Below the pieces are notes generated by a model. It did not search any database. It saw only the letters and a program-made list of their open reading frames with translations, and was not told where the DNA came from. Below are positions 36,820 through 47,368 of a stretch of DNA of 64,000 bases, one piece after another. Each line of letters starts with the position of its first letter. Position 1 is the stretch's first letter. The stretch is from VRUE01 sp963727465 (GTDB lineage: Bacteria > Actinomycetota > Thermoleophilia > Solirubrobacterales > 70-9), in the NCBI GenBank assembly GCA_963727465.1, contig CAVSGL010000005.1, forward strand, positions 134,834 to 198,833, in the 5' to 3' direction. Made by a program: the position numbers and the translations under genes.

Positions 36820-38298
36820 TCAGGAGCGCATCGCGGGGAAAAGGACGACCTCGCGCAGGCTGCGCGCTCCCGTGAGGATCATCGCAAGCCGGTCGATGCC
36901 GAGGCCGACGCCGCCGGTCGGCGGCATTCCGTGCTCGAGCGCCTCGACGAACGCCTCGTCGTAGGGCTGCGCCTCCTCGTCGCCGCGCGCCAGCTCCTCC
37001 GCCTGCTGCTCGAAGCGGCGCCGCTGCTCGTCGGGGTCGTTGAGCTCGCTGAACGAGTTGGCGATCTCGATCCCGCCGACGAAGGCCTCCCAGCGCTCGA
37101 CCAGGCCGGGCTCGGAGCGGTGCGCCTTGGCGAAGGGCGAGAGCTCGACCGGGTAATCGACGACGAAGGTCGGCTGGACGAGCTCCGGCTCGACCGACTT
37201 GGAGAGCAGGCCGTCGACCAGCTTGCCCCAGCCCTCCGCCGGGTCGGCCTCGCCCCCCATCGCCGCGGCCAGCGCCTCGCGCGTCGGGTGCTCGGCGATG
37301 TCGATGCCGGCGCGCTCGCGGATCGCCTCGCGCAGGGTGATCCGCCGCCAGGGCGGCGCCAGGTCGATCTCGACCCCGTCGCGCTCGACCACCGTCGTCC
37401 CCAGCACCCGCTCCGCGACCTCGGCGACCAGCAGCTCGAGGTCGTGCGCGGTCTTCTCGTAGTCGGCGTAGGCCTCGTACCACTCGAGCATCGTGAACTC
37501 GGGGTTGTGCTTGTGCGAGACGCCCTCGTTGCGGAAGTCCTTGCCCAGCTCGTAGACCTTGTCGATGCCGCCGACGACGAGCCGCTTGAGGTAGAGCTCG
37601 GTCGCGATCCGCAGGTAGAAGTCGCGGTCGAGCGCGTTGTGGTGGGTCGTGAACGGGCGCGCCAGGGCGCCGCCGTAGAGCGGCTGCAGGACCGGCGTCT
37701 CGACCTCGACGAAGCCGTGCTCGTCGAGCCAGCGGCGGGTCTCGGAGATCGCCCTGGTGCGGATCAGGAAGACGCGGCGGCTCTCCTCGTTGGCGAGCAG
37801 GTCGAGCTCGCGCTGCCGGTAGCGGGTTTCGACGTCCTCGAGGCCGTGGAACTTGTCGGGCGGCGGCCGCAGGCTCTTCGCCAGCAGGCGCCAGTGGTCG
37901 ATCGCCAGCGAGAGCTCGCCGCCGCGCCGCGTCGCCAGCGCCGTCCCCTCGACGCCGACGAAGTCGCCGAGGTCGAGCTCGACCAGCGCCTCGAAGGCCT
38001 CGGCGCCGAGCTTGTCGGCGGTGGCGTGGAGCTGGATCTGGCCGCTGCCGTCGCGCAGGTCGAGGAAGGCCGCCTTGCCGTGACCGCGCCGGGCGACGAT
38101 CCGGCCGGCGACCCGGTGGCGCGAGTCGGTCTCCATCCCCGCCGCCAGCCCGGCGTGCGCCGCCCGCACCTCGCCGATCTCCTCCCGTTCCTCGAACGAA
38201 TGAGGAAACGGGTCGATTCCGGCCTCGCGGATCCTTTCCAGCTTCTCCCTCCGATCGCGAAGAACGTCGGAGAGCTCTTGCTCCTCGGGCTCGCTCAT
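36820..38298 (-). CDS. lysS: lysyl-tRNA synthetase, class II
   Basis: 492 residues, the usual length. An OB-fold anticodon domain (VAGRIVARRGHGKAAFLDLR) is followed by the class II core: motif 1 at VEVETPVLQPLYGGALARPF, motif 2 at FRNEGVSHKHNPEFTMLEWY and motif 3 at GVGLGIDRLAMILTGARSLR. It charges tRNA-Lys. The gene is in the conserved run clpC-lysS-greA. Nothing unusual is seen in the active site. Confidence 0.96.
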   Translation of the reverse strand: MSEPEEQELSDVLRDRREKLERIREAGIDPFPHSFEEREEIGEVRAAHAGLAAGMETDSRHRVAGRIVARRGHGKAAFLDLRDGSGQIQLHATADKLGAEAFEALVELDLGDFVGVEGTALATRRGGELSLAIDHWRLLAKSLRPPPDKFHGLEDVETRYRQRELDLLANEESRRVFLIRTRAISETRRWLDEHGFVEVETPVLQPLYGGALARPFTTHHNALDRDFYLRIATELYLKRLVVGGIDKVYELGKDFRNEGVSHKHNPEFTMLEWYEAYADYEKTAHDLELLVAEVAERVLGTTVVERDGVEIDLAPPWRRITLREAIRERAGIDIAEHPTREALAAAMGGEADPAEGWGKLVDGLLSKSVEPELVQPTFVVDYPVELSPFAKAHRSEPGLVERWEAFVGGIEIANSFSELNDPDEQRRRFEQQAEELARGDEEAQPYDEAFVEALEHGMPPTGGVGLGIDRLAMILTGARSLREVVLFPAMRS

Positions 38299-38320
38299 GC
38301 GGCCGCGAGCCTATCGGGCT

Positions 38321-38800
38321 CTAGGCCGTCTCGATCTTGGTGATTTTCAGCTTCTTCTTCGGGCCCCTGGGCGTCTCGACCTCGACGATGTCGTTGCGCT
38401 TGTGGCCGAGCAGCGCCTTGCCGATCGGCGACTCGTTGGAGAGCTTCTGCTCGGCCGGGTTGGCCTCGGTCGAGCCGACGATCTGGAACTTCTGCGAGTC
38501 GCCGCTCTTCTGGTCTTTGACGTGGACGACCGAGCCGAAGCCGACCTCGTCGGTGTCGACGTCCTTCTCGTCGATCACCGTGGCGCGCCGCAGCCGCTCT
38601 TCGAGCTGGGCGATCCGCTCCTCGAGCAGGGCCTGCTCGTTCTTCGCGTCGTCGTACTCGGCGTTCTCGGAGATGTCGCCGAACTCGCGCGCCTCCTTGA
38701 TCCGTTCCGCGACCTCACGCCGTTTGGCGGTCGTCAGATACTCGATTTCCTCTTTGAGCTTCTCCAGCCCTTCCGGGGTGATTACGGCTTGACGAGTCAC
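38321..38800 (-). CDS. greA: transcription elongation factor GreA
   Basis: 159 residues from a GTG. The N-terminal coiled coil (TPEGLEKLKEEIEYLTTAKR, with the tip acidic residues in DISENAEYDDAK) and the C-terminal FKBP-like domain (SPIGKALLGHKRNDIVEVET) are both complete. GreA enters the RNA polymerase secondary channel and rescues backtracked complexes by transcript cleavage. It is 22 bases upstream of lysS on the same strand, and a TATAAT box lies upstream. Confidence 0.95.
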   Translation of the reverse strand: MTRQAVITPEGLEKLKEEIEYLTTAKRREVAERIKEAREFGDISENAEYDDAKNEQALLEERIAQLEERLRRATVIDEKDVDTDEVGFGSVVHVKDQKSGDSQKFQIVGSTEANPAEQKLSNESPIGKALLGHKRNDIVEVETPRGPKKKLKITKIETA

Positions 38801-38910
38801 TTTGCGCTGGACCTCAATTCGACTTTGGACGTTGTTTGCGCGGCCTGAACACCAAAAATGCCCGGGTGCGACGGCTAGCTGCGCGCCGAACCTGGGCCGG
38901 AAGTCGCGGG

Positions 38911-38941
38911 ATTATAGCGAGGGCGTGAGCCCGGCACTCAA
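38911..38941 (-). promoter_or_regulatory. candidate promoter of the greA-lysS operon
   Basis: A perfect TATAAT on the minus strand (38911-38916) overlaps the dusB stop codon, with TTGAGT (38936-38941) 19 bases further upstream. It is 110 bases from greA. The spacer is slightly long. Confidence 0.5.
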
Positions 38942-39940
38942 GGGATTTTGGGCGGATGCCCGGGCGGCCACCAGCTCGCGGGCGCGGGGCAGGTCGGCGC
39001 TGCGCTGGAGCTCCTGCGCGACCTCGTCGGAGGCGCCGAGCGCCTCGACGTACCAGGGGTAGAACTTGCGCAGGTAGCGGGCGGCGCGCTCGGGCCCGAG
39101 GTGCTCCTCGGCGCGGTCGATCGTCCAGAGCAGCTCGGCGACGACCTCCTCGCGGGCGGGCGGCTCGCTGCGCCGTCCGGTCAACTCCTCGAACAGCCAG
39201 GGGTTGCCGAGCGAGCCGCGGGCGAGCATCACCGCGGCGGCGCCCGACTCGCGGTAGGCGCGGCGCGCCGCCTCGGCGCTGTCGAGGCCGCCGGAGACGA
39301 TCACCGGCACCTCGATCCGCTCGACCAGCTCGCGCGTCAACGCGTAGTCCGGGCTGCCCTTGTGTTTGATCGTCGCCGCCCGCGGGTGGAAGCCGATCGC
39401 CGCGGCGCCGCCCTCCTCGGCGAGCCGTACCGCGAGCTCGTAGCCGGAGCGGTCGCCCGGCCGCAGGCCCGAGCGCAGCTTCACGCTGACCGGCAGGCCG
39501 CTGCCCTCGGTCGCGCCGCGCAGCAGGGCCAACCCCAGCTCGGGGTCGGCGAGCAGCTGCACGCCGGCGCCGGTCTTGCGCACCTTGCGCACCGGGCAGC
39601 CCATGTTGATGTCGATCAGGTCGGCGCCGGCCTCGGCCGCGATCGCCGCCCCGGAGCGCATCACCTCGGGATCGTGGCCGAAGAGCTGCACCGAGACCGG
39701 GTGCTCGTCCGGGTGGATCCGCATCAGCTCGCGCAGCGTGCGCTCGTTGCGGTAATGCAGGCCGAAGCTCGAGATCATCTCCGAGACGGCGAGGCCCGCC
39801 CCGTATCGTTTCGCCTGCAAACGCACGAACCAGTTGCCGATCCCCGCCAGCGGCGCCAGCAGGACCCGGTTCTCGATCCGCACGCCGCCGATCTCGAAGG
39901 GATCGGTCAGGGGCGGCTGGGTGTCAGGCGTTCCTTTCAT
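38912..39940 (-). CDS. dusB: tRNA-dihydrouridine synthase, DusB type
   Basis: 342 residues with the FMN-binding TIM barrel: LLAPLAGIGNWFVRLQAKRY, INMGCPVRKVRKTGAGVQLL (catalytic cysteine in GCPV), VSVKLRSGL, GFHPRAATIKHKGSPDY and MLARGSLGNPWLF. The enzyme reduces uridine to dihydrouridine in the D-loop of tRNA. Its start overlaps the end of coaX by 17 bases, so both are co-transcribed. The motif replaces the usual AGMTD by AGIGN, a normal variant in this group. Confidence 0.92.
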   Translation of the reverse strand: MKGTPDTQPPLTDPFEIGGVRIENRVLLAPLAGIGNWFVRLQAKRYGAGLAVSEMISSFGLHYRNERTLRELMRIHPDEHPVSVQLFGHDPEVMRSGAAIAAEAGADLIDINMGCPVRKVRKTGAGVQLLADPELGLALLRGATEGSGLPVSVKLRSGLRPGDRSGYELAVRLAEEGGAAAIGFHPRAATIKHKGSPDYALTRELVERIEVPVIVSGGLDSAEAARRAYRESGAAAVMLARGSLGNPWLFEELTGRRSEPPAREEVVAELLWTIDRAEEHLGPERAARYLRKFYPWYVEALGASDEVAQELQRSADLPRARELVAARASAQNPLSAGLTPSL

Positions 39941-40685
39941 GGATCAGGCGCAGGCCCTTCAGGGTAAGCATCTCGTCGACCTCCTCGATCGTGTCCGTGA
40001 AGGGGACGATCACGCCGGCGAGGCCGCCGGTGGCGATCACCTCGGTCTCGCCGAGCTCTTCTTCGATCCGCCGCACGACCCCGTCGATCATCCCGGCGAA
40101 GCCGAAGACGAAGCCGGACTGGATCGCGGCGCGGCTCGAGCGGCCGATCGCGGTCTCCGGTTCCTCGAGGTCGATGCGGCCGATCCGCGCGGCGCGGTCG
40201 ATCAGCGCCGTCAGCGAGATCTCCAGGCCGGGACCGATCGCGCCGCCGAGGTAGTGGCCATCCGCGGAGACGGCGTCGATGTTGATCCCGGTGCCGAAGT
40301 CGACGACGACGCAGGCGCCGCCGAAGCGCTCGTAGGCGGCGATCGCGTTGACCAGGCGGTCGGCGCCGACCTCCAGCGGGTTGTCGATGCGGATCGGCAT
40401 GCCCGTCTTGACCCCGGGCTCGATCGTCAGGCAGCCGGCGTCGAGGTAGCGCGCCGTCATCTGCTCGTAGTTGACGCCGAGCGGCGGCACGACCGAGGAG
40501 ACGCAGACGGCGTCGAGGTCGGCGAGGCTCATCCCGCAGAGGCCGAAGAGCGCGGCGATCTTCTCCGCCAGCTCGTCGCCCGTCGCCCCGGACCGCGTCT
40601 GAAAGCGCCAGTGCTCGACCAGGCGCTCGCCGTCGAAGGCGCCGAGGTGCGTCTGGGTGTTGCCGACGTCGACCGCGAGCAGCAT
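39924..40685 (-). CDS. coaX: type III pantothenate kinase
   Basis: 253 residues of the ASKHA fold: phosphate motif AVDVGNTQTHLGAF, the second motif DNPLEVGADRLVNAIAAYER, VVVDFGTGINIDAVS and ATGGLAGVIVPF. CoaX phosphorylates pantothenate at the first step of coenzyme A synthesis and, unlike types I and II, is not inhibited by CoA. It precedes dusB with a 17-base overlap. Gene order near folK-folB-folP is as in mycobacteria. Confidence 0.94.
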   Translation of the reverse strand: MLLAVDVGNTQTHLGAFDGERLVEHWRFQTRSGATGDELAEKIAALFGLCGMSLADLDAVCVSSVVPPLGVNYEQMTARYLDAGCLTIEPGVKTGMPIRIDNPLEVGADRLVNAIAAYERFGGACVVVDFGTGINIDAVSADGHYLGGAIGPGLEISLTALIDRAARIGRIDLEEPETAIGRSSRAAIQSGFVFGFAGMIDGVVRRIEEELGETEVIATGGLAGVIVPFTDTIEEVDEMLTLKGLRLIHERNA

Positions 40686-40713
40686 CTGCGCAGCGAGTCT
40701 ATGATGGCTCGCC

Positions 40714-41469
40714 GTGGAGGCGCGGCTCTACGTAATCCCCGGTTCCCATCCCTCGATGGCGGCGCGGCTGATGCTCGAGGCGAAGGGCATCCCCTACAAG
40801 CGCACCGACCTGATGCCGGTGATCTCGAAGGGAGCCCTGCGCGTGTTCGGCTTCCCCGGCATCACCGTGCCGGCGCTGAAGCTCGACGGCCGCCGCATCC
40901 AGGGCACCGGCGAGATCGCCCGCGAGCTCGACCGGCTGCGGCCCGAGCCGCGCCTGGTCCCCGAGGATCCAGAGCAGCTGGCCGCGGTCGAAGCGGCGGA
41001 GCGCTTCGGCGACACCGACCTCCAGGCGCCCGTGCGCGCGATCCTCTGGTGGGCGCTGCGCAAGGACAGGTCGCCGCTGCGCAGCTACTCGGAGGGAGCG
41101 AAGCTGGGCATTCCGACCGGCCTCGCGGTAAAGACGGCAGCGCCGATCGTCGCCGCCGCGGCGCGCCTCAACGGGGCTACCGACGACAACGTGCGCCGCA
41201 GCCTGGCCGAGCTGCCGGCGATGCTCCAGCGGATCGACGACTGGATCGCGGCCGGCACGATCGGCGGCGAGCAGCCGAACGTCGCCGACTTCCAGATCGC
41301 CCCCAGCCTGCGCCTGGCGATGACGCTCGACGACCTGCGCCCCGCGATCGAGCCTCGTCCCGCGGGTCAACTGGCGCTGCGCCTCGTCCCGGACTACCCC
41401 GGCCACACCCCGCCCGTCCTCCCGCCCGCCTGGCTTCAACCTCTGCGCAGCGAGACCGCCGCGGCCTGA
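40714..41469 (+). CDS. glutathione S-transferase-like protein
   Basis: 251 residues from a GTG. The first 75 residues form a thioredoxin-like GST N-domain: ARLYVIPGSHPSMAARLMLE, the cis-proline region ITVPALKL and the GTGEIARELDRL end. The remainder is helical as in GST C-domains (PNVADFQIAPSLRLAMTLDD). The catalytic position is serine (PGSHPS). Actinobacteria often lack glutathione, so the thiol partner is uncertain. It is the only plus-strand gene in the 33-52 kb minus-strand block. Confidence 0.72.
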   Translation: MEARLYVIPGSHPSMAARLMLEAKGIPYKRTDLMPVISKGALRVFGFPGITVPALKLDGRRIQGTGEIARELDRLRPEPRLVPEDPEQLAAVEAAERFGDTDLQAPVRAILWWALRKDRSPLRSYSEGAKLGIPTGLAVKTAAPIVAAAARLNGATDDNVRRSLAELPAMLQRIDDWIAAGTIGGEQPNVADFQIAPSLRLAMTLDDLRPAIEPRPAGQLALRLVPDYPGHTPPVLPPAWLQPLRSETAAA

Positions 41470-41471
41470 CG

Positions 41472-41513
41472 CATCCAACATTCACCACACTCAGGTGTGG
41501 TCAAAGTTGGATG
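41472..41513. terminator. bidirectional hairpin between GST-like gene and folK
   Basis: CATCCAAC and GTTGGATG enclose an inner stem CCACAC/GTGTGG with loop TCAG and a symmetrical 5-base internal loop. The two genes converge here and the last folK codons are inside the hairpin. Function as terminator for both is inferred from position. Confidence 0.6.
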
Positions 41514-42013
41514 GGCGAGCGCTCGACGCGTTCGCCGGGGCCGAGCGCCGCGAGGGCGTCGGTTAGGCGCGTGCCGTCGGGCAGGGTGAGGTCGGGGGCG
41601 AGCTCGAGCAGGGGGACGAGGACGAAGCGGCGGCTCGTCACCTCGGCGTGCGGCAGGGTGAGGCGGTCCGTGCGCAGCTCGAGGTCGCCGAGCAGGAGCA
41701 GGTCGACGTCGAGCGGGCGCGGGCTGTGGCGGGGGGACTCGAAGTCGCGTCCGCGCTCGGACTCGATCCGCTTGCAGGCGTCGAGCAGGGCCTCGGGCTC
41801 GAGCTCGGTGCGGATCCGAACCGCCGCGTTGAGGAAGTGCGGCTGGTCGAGCACCTCGCCGACCGGCTCGGTCTCGTACGCCGAGGAGACGGCCTCGACC
41901 TCGACCCCGCTCGCCTCCAGCAGCTCGATCGCCGCCCGCAGGTGCCCCGCCCGGTCGCCGACGTTCGACCCGAGGCCCAGGTAGCCGGTCAGCGTTCGTT
42001 GTTTGTCAGGCAT
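41501..42013 (-). CDS. folK: 2-amino-4-hydroxy-6-hydroxymethyldihydropteridine pyrophosphokinase
   Basis: 170 residues with GYLGLGSNVGDRAGHLRAAI at the start, the substrate loop SSAYETEPVG, QPHFLNAAVRI, and the magnesium-binding SPRPLDVDLLLLGD. FolK transfers pyrophosphate from ATP to the pterin in folate synthesis. It lies downstream of folP and folB on the same strand as an operon, the classical order reversed only by transcription direction. Confidence 0.95.
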   Translation of the reverse strand: MPDKQRTLTGYLGLGSNVGDRAGHLRAAIELLEASGVEVEAVSSAYETEPVGEVLDQPHFLNAAVRIRTELEPEALLDACKRIESERGRDFESPRHSPRPLDVDLLLLGDLELRTDRLTLPHAEVTSRRFVLVPLLELAPDLTLPDGTRLTDALAALGPGERVERSPIQL

Positions 42014-42041
42014 GGGCAGACAAAGGGCGAACGCGCGAAGC

Positions 42042-42470
42042 TCAGGACTCCTCGTCGCCGCCCTCGTCGTCCTCGCTGCGCTCCTGGGTGACCTCGACGC
42101 CGACCTCCTGGATCGAGAGCGGCAGCGGCGGCTCGGGCTTGGCGGCGCGGACGCGGACCGACTCGCAGCCGTAGCGCTCGACCAGGCGCCCGCCGACCAC
42201 CTGGGCGAGGCGCTCCAGCGTGCGGTAGCTGCGCTCGGTGGCGGCGAGGGCGACGATGTCGCAGACCTCGGCGTAGTCGACCGTGTCCTCGATCCGGTCG
42301 GTGAGCACGGCGTCGCAGTCGGGGACGTCGAAGGAGAGGTCGAACTCGAGCCGCTGGCCGACCTCCTGCTCGGCGTCGCTGACGCCGTGGTGGGTGTAGA
42401 TCGAGACCCCGCGCAGGTCGACCTCGACCCGCGACTCGATCCCGTTGCCGTTCGGCTCGTCCATGCTCAC
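42042..42470 (-). CDS. folB: dihydroneopterin aldolase
   Basis: 142 residues. The core VDLRGVSIYTHHGVSDAEQE, DRIEDTVDYAEVCDIV with its conserved Asp-Tyr, and the lysine in AAKPEPPLPLSIQEVGVEV define FolB. It cleaves 7,8-dihydroneopterin to glycolaldehyde and the hydroxymethyl pterin that FolK uses. The C-terminus has a short acidic extension (DDEGGDEES). It lies 18 bases after folP and 28 bases before folK. Confidence 0.94.
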   Translation of the reverse strand: MSMDEPNGNGIESRVEVDLRGVSIYTHHGVSDAEQEVGQRLEFDLSFDVPDCDAVLTDRIEDTVDYAEVCDIVALAATERSYRTLERLAQVVGGRLVERYGCESVRVRAAKPEPPLPLSIQEVGVEVTQERSEDDEGGDEES

Positions 42471-42488
42471 AAGGCCTCAGGCTGCAAC

Positions 42489-43292
42489 CTACCCGAGGAT
42501 CGCGCTCGCCACCTTCATCGCCTGCGCCGCCTCGGCCACGTCGTGGACGCGCAGCACGTCGGCGCCCTCGGCGGCGGCGAGGATCGAGGTGGCGATCGTG
42601 CCCCCGAGTCGCTGCTCGACCGGCGAGCCGTCGATCTTGCCGATGAAGCTCTTGCGCGAGGTCCCGATCACCAGCGGCCGCCCGAGCTCGCGCAGCTCAT
42701 CGAGCCGGCGCAGCAGCTCCAGGTTGTGGTCGAGGCTCTTGCCGAAGCCGATTCCCGGATCGAGCCAGATCCGCTCCTCGGCCACACCAGCCGCGACCGC
42801 CACCTCCATCCGCTCGGCGAGGAACGCCTTCACGTCCTCGACCACGTCGTCGTAGCGCGGGTTCTCCTGCATCGTCCGCGGCTCGCCCTGCATGTGCATG
42901 AGGACCAGCCCCGCCTCGTGTTCGGCGCAGAGCGCCGCGATCTCGGGATCGTGCCGCAGCGCCGTCACGTCGTTGACGATCGCCGCCCCCGCATCCAGCG
43001 CCGCCCGCGCGACCTCCACCTTCGAGGTGTCGATCGAAACCGTCGCCTTCCCCACCAACCCTTCGACCACCGGCAAGACCCGTGCCAGCTCCTCGCCGGC
43101 GCTCACTTCCTCCGCCCCAGGCCGAGTCGATTCCCCTCCGACATCCAACAGATCGGCCCCATCCCGCACCAGCTCCCGCCCATGCCGAACCGCGGCCTCG
43201 GGATCGAGGTACCGCCCCCCATCCGAGAACGAGTCCGGCGTCACGTTGACGACGCCCATGAGCTTGGGATCGATGGATGACTTCGGGTTCAT
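42489..43292 (-). CDS. folP: dihydropteroate synthase
   Basis: 267 residues with both family signatures: MGVVNVTPDSFSDGGRYLDP with the pterin-pyrophosphate site, and LLDVGGESTRPGAEEVSAGE. Later motifs are IVNDVTALRHDP, LDPGIGFGKSLDHNL and VIGTSRKSFIG. The enzyme condenses the pterin with p-aminobenzoate and is the sulfonamide target. It is the first gene of folP-folB-folK. folE, which mycobacteria have between ftsH and folP, is missing at this place. Confidence 0.95.
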   Translation of the reverse strand: MNPKSSIDPKLMGVVNVTPDSFSDGGRYLDPEAAVRHGRELVRDGADLLDVGGESTRPGAEEVSAGEELARVLPVVEGLVGKATVSIDTSKVEVARAALDAGAAIVNDVTALRHDPEIAALCAEHEAGLVLMHMQGEPRTMQENPRYDDVVEDVKAFLAERMEVAVAAGVAEERIWLDPGIGFGKSLDHNLELLRRLDELRELGRPLVIGTSRKSFIGKIDGSPVEQRLGGTIATSILAAAEGADVLRVHDVAEAAQAMKVASAILG

Positions 43293-43364
43293 GAGAGAAG
43301 TATCGCGAGCGCTCCTCGCGCGGGTGGCGCGCGGAGGGGGTGTCCGGGCGACAGGACCCGCGCG

Positions 43365-43419
43365 CTGAGCGCGGTCGAGGTTTTAACCGCTATGCGAGGA
43401 AAAGCTCTACCGCGCTCAG
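43365..43419. repeat. palindromic element family P3, copy D
   Basis: The longest copy: outer arms CTGAGCGCGG and CCGCGCTCAG pair perfectly, the stem continues through TCGAGGTTTT with a few mismatches, and the centre is AACCGCTATGCGAGG. It begins 5 bases after the ftsH stop, in the 131-base gap between ftsH and folP, where no other feature is seen. Confidence 0.75.
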
Positions 43420-43423
43420 GGGG

Positions 43424-45388
<1,965 letters not shown>

Positions 45389-45447
45389 AGGGAAAAATCA
45401 GCGTACCAGGGCGGTTTCGGCTGTCCGGGCGGGCTGGCTCATCGGCG

Positions 45448-45972
45448 TCACTCGTTCAACGCCGCGACGTAATCGAGGTTGCGGTAGCGCTGGGCGTGAT
45501 CGAGTCCGTAGCCGACGGCGAAGCGGTCCGGGATGCGGAAGCCGACGTAGCGGGGCTCGAGGTCGACGCGCAGCCGGTCGGGCTTGGTCAGCAGCGCGCA
45601 GGCCTCGAGCGAGGCCGGCGAGCGCGCGTTGAGGTTGCGCATCAGGTACTGGAGGGTGAGCCCGGAGTCGATGATGTCCTCGACGATCAGCACGTGGCGG
45701 CCCTCGATCGGGGCGTCGAGGTCCTTGAGGATCCGCACGACGCCGGAGGAGTCGGTCTGCGAGCCGTAGCTGGAGACCGCCATGAAGTCGATCTCGCAGG
45801 CGAGGTCGAGGTGCCGCATCAGGTCGGCGAGGAAGATCACGGCGCCCTTCAGCACGCCGATCATGAACAGGTCGCGTCCGGCGTAGTCGGCGCTGATCTC
45901 GCTGCCGAGCTCGGCCACGCGCCGCTTCAGGTCCTCGCCGGAGACGAGGGTCTCGCCGATCGGGTCGCTCAC
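45448..45972 (-). CDS. hpt: hypoxanthine phosphoribosyltransferase
   Basis: 174 residues from a GTG at 45970-45972; longer readings upstream run into unrelated sequence. The PRPP-binding signature is VLIVEDIIDSGLTLQYLM, and the flexible loop and base-binding segments are FMAVSSYGSQTDSSG and YVGFRIPDRFAVGYGLDH. The enzyme salvages hypoxanthine or guanine to the nucleotide. Order tilS-hpt-ftsH is conserved in many bacteria, here with three inserted genes between tilS and hpt. Confidence 0.94.
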   Translation of the reverse strand: MSDPIGETLVSGEDLKRRVAELGSEISADYAGRDLFMIGVLKGAVIFLADLMRHLDLACEIDFMAVSSYGSQTDSSGVVRILKDLDAPIEGRHVLIVEDIIDSGLTLQYLMRNLNARSPASLEACALLTKPDRLRVDLEPRYVGFRIPDRFAVGYGLDHAQRYRNLDYVAALNE

Positions 45973-45995
45973 GCGCGGCAGTCTAGGGCCGGGGG

Positions 45996-46490
45996 TCAGG
46001 CGCGCGCCGTCCGCCGCGCGGCGCGGCGGCGCTCTGCCTCGATGCGGCGCTGCTCCTGCTCGACCTGGCGCTTCAGCTGCTGGAGGGTGCGCCGCATCTG
46101 GCGGCGCATGACGGGAGCCGCCGCGAGCTCGGTGAGCAGTCCCGCGATGCCGCCGCCGATGACGCCGAAGGCGAAGCGGTACTCCACCTTGGTGCGGCCC
46201 TCGCCCCGTTCGCGGACGCGGAAGCGACCGCGGTGGTCGACGCCGGTGACCGAGTGCCAGGCGATGTCGAAGGGCTCGTTCCACTCAACCATCTCGACCA
46301 GGCCGCCGACCTCGGCGGCGCCGACCCGGACCAGGATCCGGTAGCGGGCGCCGAGCCCGTTCGGCTTCTCGCCGACCACCTCCCAGTGGGTTATCCCCGA
46401 CATGAAGCGCAGGTAGTTCTCCGGGTCCTCCAGGTAGTGCCAGACCGTCTCCGGCTGGGCCGCGATCGGTGTCGACTGGTCGATCCTCAT
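45996..46490 (-). CDS. SRPBCC (polyketide cyclase/START-like) family protein
   Basis: 164 residues from the ATG at 46488-46490. The start RIDQSTPIAAQPETVWHYLE and EWNEPFDIAWHSVTG, followed by a long C-terminal helix, are typical of the SRPBCC helix-grip fold, which binds hydrophobic ligands. The last 40 residues are very basic (QVEQEQRRIEAERRRAARRT). Its start overlaps the end of an acyltransferase gene by 4 bases, so a role in lipid handling is a reasonable inference. No catalytic residues are known. Confidence 0.75.
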   Translation of the reverse strand: MRIDQSTPIAAQPETVWHYLEDPENYLRFMSGITHWEVVGEKPNGLGARYRILVRVGAAEVGGLVEMVEWNEPFDIAWHSVTGVDHRGRFRVRERGEGRTKVEYRFAFGVIGGGIAGLLTELAAAPVMRRQMRRTLQQLKRQVEQEQRRIEAERRRAARRTARA

Positions 46491-47359
46491 CCGATCACCG
46501 GGAAACGGCGCTCGGCGGCGAGACCGTCGAGCGCCTCCTGCATCTGCGCGGTGACCTGCGCGTAGACCTCGTCGACGTCCGGATCGGGGCCGAACTCCTT
46601 CTCCAGGTCGATCGGCGGCAGCACCTCGATCGTGATCTTCGCCGGCAGCGGCAGGTGGCCGCCGAAGTCGCCGACGTTCAGCCCCCACGGCGCGGCGATC
46701 GAGATCGGCAGCACCTTGAGCCGGGCCAACCTGTCGAGCCGCAGCGCCTTCGCCAGCCGGTGGCCGCGGCTGAGGAAGAGCGCGGTCTCCTGGCCGCCGA
46801 TCGAGACCACGGGGACGATCGGCACGCCGGCGTCCAGAGCCAGGCGGACGAAGCCCTTGCGGCCGGCGAAGTCGATCCTGGCGCTCTGCCAGCTCGGCCG
46901 GTGGGTCTCCCAGTCTCCGCCGGGGTAGACGAGCACCGGCGCGCCGGCGGCGAGCGCCTTCTCGGCGTGCTCGTGCGAGGCGCTCAGCGTGCCCGATTTG
47001 CGCAGCATTTCGCCCGCCAGCGGCCAGGCGATCGCGAGGTTGTGGGCGAGCTGGTGGAAGGGGCGCTCGACGCCGAAGTAGGTGGAGAAGGCGAGCGAGA
47101 AGATGAAGGTGTCGACGATCACGTTGCCGCCGGAGTGGTTGCCGACCAGCAGCGCCGGGCGGTCGGCGGGGACGTTGCCGATGTCGCGCACATCGGCGCG
47201 GAAGTAGAAGGTCGAGAGCAGCCAGAGCAGCGGCAGCGCCTCACGGAGGTAGTCGGGGTCGCGGTCCTCGAGCTGGGCGCTGAGGCGATCCGCGACGCGG
47301 TCCTTGACGAAGCCCACCGCCTTCGAGGCGAGCCCTTGAGGCGCCTCCACGTAATACAT
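46487..47359 (-). CDS. lysophospholipid acyltransferase family protein
   Basis: 290 residues. The PlsC-like core has the acyltransferase block as LLVGNHSGGNVIVDTFIF (HxGGN...D variant), VLVYPGGDWETHRP in place of FPEGT, and PIVPVVSIGGQETALFLSRG. This variant is seen in actinobacterial acyltransferases related to diacylglycerol or glycerolipid synthesis. It is coupled to the SRPBCC gene downstream and 10 bases from the SCP2-hydrolase gene upstream, so the three form a lipid-related operon. Acceptor and acyl donor are unknown. Confidence 0.82.
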   Translation of the reverse strand: MYYVEAPQGLASKAVGFVKDRVADRLSAQLEDRDPDYLREALPLLWLLSTFYFRADVRDIGNVPADRPALLVGNHSGGNVIVDTFIFSLAFSTYFGVERPFHQLAHNLAIAWPLAGEMLRKSGTLSASHEHAEKALAAGAPVLVYPGGDWETHRPSWQSARIDFAGRKGFVRLALDAGVPIVPVVSIGGQETALFLSRGHRLAKALRLDRLARLKVLPISIAAPWGLNVGDFGGHLPLPAKITIEVLPPIDLEKEFGPDPDVDEVYAQVTAQMQEALDGLAAERRFPVIG

Positions 47360-47368
47360 GGGACGATC